DNA from: Amycolatopsis pithecellobii
GTDB lineage: Bacteria > Actinomycetota > Actinomycetes > Mycobacteriales > Pseudonocardiaceae
Direction: 5' to 3'
DNA length: 64,000 nt
Assembly: GCF_009707865.1 (NCBI RefSeq)
Contig: NZ_WMBA01000021.1
Span: forward strand, 1-64,000
A model generated the notes under the pieces. It ran no database searches and was not told where the DNA came from. It worked only from the letters and a program-made list of their open reading frames with translations. Both the position numbers and the translations under genes were made by a program. Of the stretch, positions 8,510 to 15,006 are shown one piece after another; the stretch's first letter is position 1; every line of letters starts with the position of its first letter.

Positions 8510-9508
8510 ATGAGCGATCAGACGAAGATCGACCCGCAGGAACTTCGAGATGCCGCGAAGCGAATCGGCGACATCATGAACGACGACGTCATGTCGGTGT
8601 TCAAGGCCCTGGACGGCGACGGGTCCGAGACCACCGGTCAGTTCCCGACGGGGCAATGGCTCCAGCAGCGGGTCGCGGACCGCATCTCCGCCATCCAGCA
8701 GCAGGCCCAAATCCTCAAGACGGCGTTCACCGATATCTGCACCGGCCTCACCACCGTCGCCGACGACCTGGAGAACACCGACGGCGACAACGCCGCGAAA
8801 CTCAAGGGCGACATCACGATGATGGAGGGGCACATCAAGACCGACTCCTCCCAGGTCGGGCAGCAGGTACAGGCCTACGGCAATTCGCCCTACGGGCAGC
8901 AGCCGGCCTACACCTCGAACAACCCCAATGACCCGTACGGCTATGGGCAGAACACCCCGGCCGGGCAGTACACGCCTGAGGGCCAGCAGACGCCTGGTTT
9001 GCAGTCGCGGATACCGGCGGACCAGCTCTACAACAACCCGCAGGGGAAGCTCCCGCGGTATCAGGAAGAGCCGTCCTACCCCATGCAGCCGCGGATCCAG
9101 TCGCCGTACCCCACGCAGCAGCCGGAAGAGCCGTCCTACCCCATGCAGCCGCGGATCCAGTCGCCGTACCCCACGCAAGAGCCGTACTACCCGACGCAGC
9201 AGCAGTATCCGGGGAACGTGAATCCCGGGGAAGTGCCCTACGAGCAGCAGCAGCCATATGTCTATGGCCAGCAGACGCCGTACCAGCAGCAACCGAATAC
9301 CTATGGTGAGCCGACGCCGTACGGCCAGCAGCAGGAGTCGCCGTACGACCAGGGCAAGTTCAGCCTGGAACAGCCGACGGACACCCAGCAACAGCAGCAG
9401 GAATACACGCCGCTGCGCCCGTTGCACAAGACCATTCCGGTCACCCCGGGCGATCAGTACGGCTATCCCGGTTCGCCTGGTGAGCAGGAATACCAGCAGA
9501 ACCAGTAG
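8510..9508 (+). CDS. ESX-associated helical protein with P/Q/Y-rich tail (EspC-like N-terminus)
   Basis: A 332-residue protein of two parts. Residues 1 to about 115 are helical (DPQELRDAAKRIGDIMNDD ... LKTAFTDICTGLTTVADDL) and resemble the EspC-type/WXG100-like secretion-associated domains found next to ESX genes. A Trp (QFPTGQW) lies where a hairpin turn would be. Residues from about 125 on are disordered and made of Pro, Gln, Tyr, Gly and Thr (PYGQQPAYTS, YGQNTPAGQYTPEGQQTP), with an exact tandem duplication of 54 bp. There is no signal peptide. It starts at ATG 8510 with AGGAAGG nine bases upstream. I infer an ESX substrate or surface-exposed partner; the precise function is unknown. Confidence 0.75.
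   Translation: MSDQTKIDPQELRDAAKRIGDIMNDDVMSVFKALDGDGSETTGQFPTGQWLQQRVADRISAIQQQAQILKTAFTDICTGLTTVADDLENTDGDNAAKLKGDITMMEGHIKTDSSQVGQQVQAYGNSPYGQQPAYTSNNPNDPYGYGQNTPAGQYTPEGQQTPGLQSRIPADQLYNNPQGKLPRYQEEPSYPMQPRIQSPYPTQQPEEPSYPMQPRIQSPYPTQEPYYPTQQQYPGNVNPGEVPYEQQQPYVYGQQTPYQQQPNTYGEPTPYGQQQESPYDQGKFSLEQPTDTQQQQQEYTPLRPLHKTIPVTPGDQYGYPGSPGEQEYQQNQ
9064..9177 (+). repeat. In-frame tandem duplication (2 x 60 bp period)
   Basis: Positions 9064-9117 and 9124-9177 are identical over 54 bp and encode EEPSYPMQPRIQSPYPTQ twice. The exact identity, including wobble positions, points to recent slippage or unequal recombination. The change adds 20 residues to the disordered tail without moving the frame. 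Confidence 0.9.
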
Positions 9509-9637
9509 CCGGCAGCCCTGCCAGGCAACAGTAGACAGCACAAAAGACCGCTCGGTCCGGACGCGCACTCTCCTCCGCACAGCGCCCCGGGTCGCCGACT
9601 CGGACGTCGAGGGAACACAGGTTGAGGACCCGGGAAA

Positions 9638-12586
9638 ATGGCTGAACCAATCTCGTCGCAAATGGCAGGTCAGGACAACACGCCGCCACCGTCCTTCGAC
9701 CCGTCCCAATACCAGGACCTGACGTCCATCTACACGGCGGCCGCGGACCTCACGCACAACGACAGTGGTGAGCAGGCCGACGGGTGGAGCCAACCCGCAC
9801 AGCGGTGGCTCTACCAAGAGGAAAAGATGAAGGCCGCGATCGACAAGCTCGGCGAGGTCAACGAAGCCTTCCAAAAGGAATACGGCAAGCTCAAGGGCGA
9901 GTTCTCCGGCGAGGCCGGCGACGCGTTCCAGGAGCTCGCCAGCAAGATCTACAGCCAAAGCGAAGATGTCTACAACACGATGAGCACCCAGGATTACTCC
10001 GGGACTATCGGGTCTATCGGCGAAACCATCAAGAGCTTCTCCAACAACTGGTGGAACGGGGTGAAACAGGCCCAGGATGCGGAGGAGGGCGTCAAGATGG
10101 CCTACACCGTCGTCCTCGCGCAGTCGGCCATGAGCGTGGGCGATGTCCAGCAGTTCGTCCAGTCCGAGAATCAGGCTGAACACCAAGTGGAGAGCAATCT
10201 GCTGCAGGCTTTGCAGAAGCTTTTCGGGAATTTGCGGGACGTTTTCGAGCAGTTGGGTGACCGTCTTTCACCGCTGCATGTCGAGCCGCCACTCGGCCAG
10301 GTGCAGCAGGCCTATACCTCCACGCCGCCGGGCTACCAGCAGGGTCAGCAAACACCGGGCTACCAGCAGGGGCAGCTCACACCGGGCTACCAGCCGGGTC
10401 AGCTCACTCCCGCCAGCCCGACCGAGAGCACTGAAAAGCCCGCGTTCACGTCCAACGGTGCGCCGACCACCGGCGGGAACGAGCAGGCCCAGCAGCAGGC
10501 GCAGCAGCAGCAAGAACAGCAGCAGGCCCAGCAACAGCAGCAGGCCCAGCAACAGCAGCAGGCCCAGCAACAGCAACAGGCCCAGCAACAGCAACAGGCC
10601 CAGCAACAGCAACAGCAGCAACAACAGCAGCAGGAGCAGCAGCGCCAGCAAGGTCTTGCCGACGCGCAGAATGCCGCCAACCAGGCCATCGCCGGTCTGC
10701 AGAACCCCGGTGGTCTCGGCGACACCGGCGTTCCCGGTTCCACGCCGGGCACGGTCGGGAAGCGGCAGCCGCTGGCGAACGACCCGGGCCAGGTCGGCGG
10801 GAACAGCCCGGGGGGCCTCGCCAGCACCAACCCGAACGGTCAGGCAGGCGACCCCACCGGTCAGCAGGCCGCACAACAACAGCAGCAGGAGCAGCAGCGC
10901 CAGCAAGGTCTCGCCGACGCGCAGAATGCCGCCAACCAGGCCATCGCCGGCCTGCAGAACCCGAGCGGTCTCGGCAACCTAGGCGGCGACCCCACCGGTG
11001 CTCCGGCCGGTCAACCGAGCCCGGCCCGGCAGAAGGCGCTGGACAGCGCCAAGGGGGCCGCGGACAAGGCCATCGACCAGTTGAAGAAGCCGGGCGACAG
11101 TCCGGACCGCACGAAGGCACTGGACGATGCGAAGAAGGCGGCCGACGACGCGATCAAGGGCCTGAAGAGCGCCGACCCCAACGCGCTCGGCGGCCTGACC
11201 GGCAACACGCCGGCCACGATGTCCTCCGACCCGGGCCAGTCGCCGACTCCCGGCGAGGCCGGCAAGACCCCGGCGACCATGTCGTCGGATCCGGGCCAGG
11301 CCAATGCGCAGTCGCCGGACACGCAGCAGGCGTTGCAGGACGCGAAGAACGCGGCAAACCAGGCGATCGCCGGTCTGCAGGACCCCAGTGGCCTCGGTGC
11401 CACGGCCGGCGAGAACGGGCACACTCCGAGCACGCACTCCGGCGACCCGACCGGCACACCTTCGGACGGGACACAGCAGGCGTTGCAGGACGCGAAGAAC
11501 GCGGCCAACGGCGCCATCGCCGGCCTGCAGAACCCGGGTGGTCTCGGTGACCCCAACGGGCTGGGCGGGCACAGCCCCAGCAACGTTTCCGGTCACACCG
11601 GTTCGCCCGCCGACGATGGCACACAGCAGGCGTTGCAGGACGCCAAGAACGCGGCCAACGACGCGATCAAGGGCCTGCAGAACCCGAGTGGTCTCGGCGA
11701 CCCCGGCGGCCACGGCGGACAGGACGGCTCGCTGTCCCACTCGCCGGACGCGCAGCAGGCAGCCGGTTCCCCGCACAGCCCCGGCCACACCGGTGCCCAG
11801 TCACCCGACACCCAGGGAGCCTTGCAGGACGCGAAGAACGCCGCGAACCAGGCGATCGACTCCCTCAAGGACCCGTCGTCCCTTTCGGACTTCCTCGGCG
11901 GGCAGGACCAGGCTCACGGCGGCGACGGTCACCAGCCGGTCGACCCGGAGGCGAGCAAGGCCGCGCACGATGCCGAGTCTGCTGTCGACAAGGCCATCGA
12001 AAACCTGCCTGGCTACAACGGAAACGACGCCTACGCCAAGGCCCTGCACGAGGCCAAGGAAGCGGCCGACAAGGCGATCGAGAACATCCCCGAGTTCGGT
12101 GGTGCGAGTGACCCGAGCGTCAACCTCGACCCCCGCCCGGTGCACACCATGAGTCCCGGCCCGGAACTGGGCGGCCACAGCGGTGGCGGTGGCGGCGGTG
12201 GTCTCGGCGGCGGTGGCGGTATCGGGAACATCGGTGGTGGGCACGGCGGCGGCGGCGAGGCGGCCTCGCTCGCCGGTGCGCAGCCTGGTGGCCCGGTGCA
12301 CGACGCGAGGCTGGACACCGACGTCGCGCAGAACGAGGGGCTCACCCGGCCCACCGACGCCGGCCAGCTCCGTCCGGCGGCCCCCGGCGAGCCGGCCGTG
12401 TCCGCCGGGCAACAGGCAGGTGGCGGTATGCCGATGATGCCGCCGGGTGGCATGGGCGGCATGGGTGGCATGGGCCAGCAGCAGAAGCGCGAGCGCGAGC
12501 CGAACACCTGGCTGCAGGCCGACGGTGGCGCCTGGTCGGACCAGCGCGAAGACGAGGAACCGCCGTCAGTGCTGGGACGAGCCTGA
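9638..12586 (+). CDS. Large WXG100-like protein with poly-Gln and ALQDAKNAAN repeats
   Basis: A 982-residue protein. Residues 1 to about 245 are helical, with a WXG-type turn written Phe89-Ser90-Gly91 (GEFSGEAGDAF) and a YxxxE-type signal right after it (YSQSE, 105-109), the arrangement of WXG100-like ESX substrates. A GYQQGQLTP repeat (about 230-260) leads to a Gln run (about 283-337), then nine to ten copies of a short helical module of the type ALQDAKNAANQAIAGLQNP (338-825), then Gly-rich sequence (about 850-875) and a C-terminal LQAD..AW...VLGR motif shared with the next protein. The start has GAGGACC a few bases upstream. The stop is three bases from the next ATG, so the two genes are likely coupled. 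I infer a secreted filament-like or cell-envelope-spanning protein; no enzyme motif is seen. Confidence 0.78.
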   Translation: MAEPISSQMAGQDNTPPPSFDPSQYQDLTSIYTAAADLTHNDSGEQADGWSQPAQRWLYQEEKMKAAIDKLGEVNEAFQKEYGKLKGEFSGEAGDAFQELASKIYSQSEDVYNTMSTQDYSGTIGSIGETIKSFSNNWWNGVKQAQDAEEGVKMAYTVVLAQSAMSVGDVQQFVQSENQAEHQVESNLLQALQKLFGNLRDVFEQLGDRLSPLHVEPPLGQVQQAYTSTPPGYQQGQQTPGYQQGQLTPGYQPGQLTPASPTESTEKPAFTSNGAPTTGGNEQAQQQAQQQQEQQQAQQQQQAQQQQQAQQQQQAQQQQQAQQQQQQQQQQQEQQRQQGLADAQNAANQAIAGLQNPGGLGDTGVPGSTPGTVGKRQPLANDPGQVGGNSPGGLASTNPNGQAGDPTGQQAAQQQQQEQQRQQGLADAQNAANQAIAGLQNPSGLGNLGGDPTGAPAGQPSPARQKALDSAKGAADKAIDQLKKPGDSPDRTKALDDAKKAADDAIKGLKSADPNALGGLTGNTPATMSSDPGQSPTPGEAGKTPATMSSDPGQANAQSPDTQQALQDAKNAANQAIAGLQDPSGLGATAGENGHTPSTHSGDPTGTPSDGTQQALQDAKNAANGAIAGLQNPGGLGDPNGLGGHSPSNVSGHTGSPADDGTQQALQDAKNAANDAIKGLQNPSGLGDPGGHGGQDGSLSHSPDAQQAAGSPHSPGHTGAQSPDTQGALQDAKNAANQAIDSLKDPSSLSDFLGGQDQAHGGDGHQPVDPEASKAAHDAESAVDKAIENLPGYNGNDAYAKALHEAKEAADKAIENIPEFGGASDPSVNLDPRPVHTMSPGPELGGHSGGGGGGGLGGGGGIGNIGGGHGGGGEAASLAGAQPGGPVHDARLDTDVAQNEGLTRPTDAGQLRPAAPGEPAVSAGQQAGGGMPMMPPGGMGGMGGMGQQQKREREPNTWLQADGGAWSDQREDEEPPSVLGRA
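10484..10651 (+). repeat. CAG/CAA poly-glutamine tract
   Basis: About 56 codons that are nearly all Gln or Ala (QAQQQ units), written with mixed CAG and CAA codons. Mixing lowers perfect-repeat slippage. A second shorter tract lies at about 10862-10908. All changes by whole units keep the frame. Confidence 0.9.
10652..12110 (+). repeat. Array of 9-10 helical 'ALxxAKNAANxAIxGLxxP' modules
   Basis: Copies start near 10655, 10909, 11035, 11120, 11331, 11479, 11630, 11818, 11955 and 12038. The core is about 20 residues (ALQDAKNAANQAIAGLQNP) and spacers vary from about 20 to 80 residues with Gly/Pro/Thr/Ser. The last two copies are the variant ESAVDKAIENLPGYNGNDAYA plus KAADKAIENIPEFGG, and both variants recur at the C-terminus of the 780-residue protein encoded at 15007-17349. 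Confidence 0.85.
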
Positions 12587-12589
12587 CCG

Positions 12590-14557
12590 ATGGTTACCGT
12601 GCTCGGACGCGGCGGCGAGGCAACGCCCCCGCCGCCGCAACCCCCACCGGACCTGCCCAACCTGGACCAGGTCCTCACCATCGTGGGCGCGGACAGTCCG
12701 GAGCGCTGGTATCAGCAGGCAAGCAAGTTCGATCAGGTGAACCAGCGGGTCGGCGACGTGTCCGATCAGTTCCGCCGCGAGTTCAAGAACTTCGGCGAGC
12801 TGTGGCACGGAAACGCGGCCGGCGCCTACGGCGGGCAGGCCGACCGGCTGGCCGGCCTTGTCGACCAGCTGCAGCAGAACCCGGACTACGGCGGCCTTTT
12901 GCGGCGTGCCGGTGACGCGCTTTCGATGGCGCAGCAACGCCTGGGTGACCTGCAGGCCCAGCGCGCGGGCGGTGGCGATCCGGCGTTGCTCGACCAGCAG
13001 GCACGGCAGATCCTCAACGATCTCGCCACCGCATACGGCGATATCGGGCAGTGGATCGGCCAGGGCATCACGGCCGATGAGGTCACCAGTGCCACCAACA
13101 CGCCGCCGCCCCCGTATGCCGGCGCCGAGCAGGAACAGCAGGGCGGCGGAGGAGCCGCCCAGGGCGGCGGGCACGGAGGCGGCGCGACTGGGCACGGCAC
13201 CCACGATCCGGCTGCCGGGATGGGGCCGATGTTCGTGGTCGGCGCGACCGGTCAGCAGCTCGGTGCGACCGGGCAACCGGGTGCTCCCGGGCCGGCGGGC
13301 GTGCTGGGCCGGACGGGCACGACCGGGACGACGACACAGATCGGCAGGCACCCGGGGGTAGGCAGGCACTCGGGCGAGGTGCAGCTGACCGGTGACGGAA
13401 GGCTGACCGGCGCCGAAGCCGGGCCACTGGGCGTTTCGAGCGCGACAGGCGGGCAGGAGAGGCCGATGGGCGCACATCGACGCAAGGACGACGACTGCGA
13501 AACGGACGAGCAGCCCGCAGGCTGGCTGCCGGGAAACGACGGCGCCGCCACGTCCGCGCTCGGCCGGCCCGCGCCACGCCGTCAGGCCCCGAAGTCCGAC
13601 GAACAGGGTCACCTCGAGCACAAGCGGTCGAAGAAACCCCAGGAGCACGAGGAAAAGAAGAAGGACAACACGGAGCAGGCGGAGGACCAGACCACGCCGG
13701 AAGCGCAGGAGTCGCCGGCCATTCCGGTCACCTCCAGCGCCCCGGCGCCTGCCGCACACCACTCGGCTCCGCTCACGGCACAGGCGACGCCGGTTTCGCA
13801 TACGGTCGTTCCCGGGCACCACGGGCCCGCACCGCTCGCGGCGCAGGCCGCCCCGGTGCCCCCGAGCACGATGGCCGGCGGGGTGACGCCACCTGCCCCT
13901 GCCGGGCCGGAAATGACGCCCGCCGCGCAGCTTTCCCCGGCCCATCCGGTGCCGCCGGGGCCTGGTCCCGCCGGGCCTCCGCCGGTTCCGAATACGGGTC
14001 CCGCTGGGCACTCCCCAGTCCCGCATATGCCGCCGGGCATGGGCCCCGCCGGGGCGTCGCCGGCTCCGCATATGCCCCCGCCGGGACCCGGTCCTTCGGG
14101 TCCGCACCTGGCGCAAGGGCCTGGTCCCTCGGCTCCGCATCTGCCCTCGTCGCCTGGCCCCACCGGGCACGAGGCCGTCACCCCGGTGGCGCCGAGGCCA
14201 GGGCCGACCACCCCGCCGGTGCACAACCTCGCCGGGCTGTCGGCCTCCTCCACGGAAGGCACGGTCGCGCCGGTCAACCGCGCGAATCCGGAAACCCATG
14301 CCGGGCAGGCGCCGGCCCCGCACGGCATGTCCGGGCAGGGGATGCCGATGACACCGATGTCCGGTGCGCGCGGCATGCCGGAGCGGACCAATCCGGCCCA
14401 TGACCCGTCGGGCTCGTTGCACGCGGACCCTGACGCGTGGGGTGGCGGAGACATCCCGCAGGCGGTCCTCGGCCGCCCGCGCCCCGCGCCGTTGCCACCA
14501 CCGCAGCCGCCCGAGCCCGGCCCGGACAACAAAACCGAAGGAGAAAACGATGGCTGA
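12590..14557 (+). CDS. WXG100-like protein with canonical WHG and Pro-rich tail
   Basis: A 655-residue protein with a helical first 175 residues holding a true WXG motif, Trp72-His73-Gly74 (LWHGNAAGAYGGQ). The remainder is low-complexity: Gly/Ala/Thr, an acidic/basic stretch near 340-380 (HKRSKKPQEHEEKKKDNTEQ) and a long Pro/Ala/His region (about 385-600; HMPPGMGPAGASPAPHMPP). Two tail motifs read GWLPGNDGAATSALGRP and AWGGGDIPQAVLGRP, matching the VLGR tail of the 982-residue neighbour. No signal peptide. It begins three bases after the previous stop with no strong ribosome site, so translation is probably coupled, and it overlaps the next gene by 8 bases. Likely an ESX substrate of the Esp type; activity unknown. 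Confidence 0.8.
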   Translation: MVTVLGRGGEATPPPPQPPPDLPNLDQVLTIVGADSPERWYQQASKFDQVNQRVGDVSDQFRREFKNFGELWHGNAAGAYGGQADRLAGLVDQLQQNPDYGGLLRRAGDALSMAQQRLGDLQAQRAGGGDPALLDQQARQILNDLATAYGDIGQWIGQGITADEVTSATNTPPPPYAGAEQEQQGGGGAAQGGGHGGGATGHGTHDPAAGMGPMFVVGATGQQLGATGQPGAPGPAGVLGRTGTTGTTTQIGRHPGVGRHSGEVQLTGDGRLTGAEAGPLGVSSATGGQERPMGAHRRKDDDCETDEQPAGWLPGNDGAATSALGRPAPRRQAPKSDEQGHLEHKRSKKPQEHEEKKKDNTEQAEDQTTPEAQESPAIPVTSSAPAPAAHHSAPLTAQATPVSHTVVPGHHGPAPLAAQAAPVPPSTMAGGVTPPAPAGPEMTPAAQLSPAHPVPPGPGPAGPPPVPNTGPAGHSPVPHMPPGMGPAGASPAPHMPPPGPGPSGPHLAQGPGPSAPHLPSSPGPTGHEAVTPVAPRPGPTTPPVHNLAGLSASSTEGTVAPVNRANPETHAGQAPAPHGMSGQGMPMTPMSGARGMPERTNPAHDPSGSLHADPDAWGGGDIPQAVLGRPRPAPLPPPQPPEPGPDNKTEGENDG

Positions 14558-14996
14558 CTGGGAATCCATGGCCGAGGCCACCGAGACGGCGATGCAGGCA
14601 CTGGAGAAGGAACAGCAGAAGCTGACCGAGCTCCAGCAGAAAATGGACGCCGACAGCACCACCGTCCGCGCCAAGGACCGGTCGCTGTCGATGACCTTCG
14701 ACGGTCGCGGTGAACTGACCGGAATGCAGTTCCATGGCACGAAATTCCGGTCGATGGCCCCGGGGCAGCTGGCTCACCTGATCGTCGAAACCGTGCAGTC
14801 CGGCCGTGCGCAGGCGATCGAGAAGCTGAGCGCCGGCATGGACCTCGGGCTTTCCGGTGTGAGTTTCGCCGATCTGGCCAGCGGAAAGGCGAACCCCGAG
14901 CAAATCCTCGAGTCCCTGATGGGCCCGTTCGCCGGTGAACTGGGTGGCGCCTTCGACGAAATCACCGGCAGTCGGCCGAAGAACAAGGACAAGTAG
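14550..14996 (+). CDS. YbaB/EbfC-family protein
   Basis: A 148-residue cytosolic protein. An N-terminal helix (MADWESMAEATETAMQALEKEQQKLTEL) is followed by the YbaB-type beta sheet (STTVRAKDRSLSMTFDGRGELTGMQF) and a final helix (APGQLAHLIVETVQSGRAQAIEKL). YbaB/EbfC proteins are small dimeric DNA-binding, nucleoid-associated proteins, but in actinobacteria members often sit among WXG100 genes, where a role in handling secretion substrates has not been established. I chose ATG 14550, which has AAGGAG six bases upstream and overlaps the previous stop by 8 bases; the open frame extends further up to 14364 but without a ribosome site or conserved sequence. The C-terminal extension (residues 100-148) is longer than in the roughly 110-residue housekeeping YbaB. 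Confidence 0.85.
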   Translation: MADWESMAEATETAMQALEKEQQKLTELQQKMDADSTTVRAKDRSLSMTFDGRGELTGMQFHGTKFRSMAPGQLAHLIVETVQSGRAQAIEKLSAGMDLGLSGVSFADLASGKANPEQILESLMGPFAGELGGAFDEITGSRPKNKDK

Positions 14997-15006
14997 GGGG
15001 TTTCCA

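Noticed and set aside
10484-10651. CAG/CAA tract considered as a phase-variation switch
   Set aside because: Repeat units are whole codons, so gain or loss changes length but cannot switch the frame.
14364-14549. Upstream extension of the YbaB-like gene
   Set aside because: It overlaps the 655-residue gene, is Arg/Pro-rich and has no ribosome site; ATG 14550 has AAGGAG and begins the conserved fold.
8468-14740. Minus-strand frames of 572 and 724 codons opposite the WXG100-like genes
   Set aside because: Low-complexity translations mirror the Gln- and Pro-rich plus-strand genes; they lack start context and conserved motifs.
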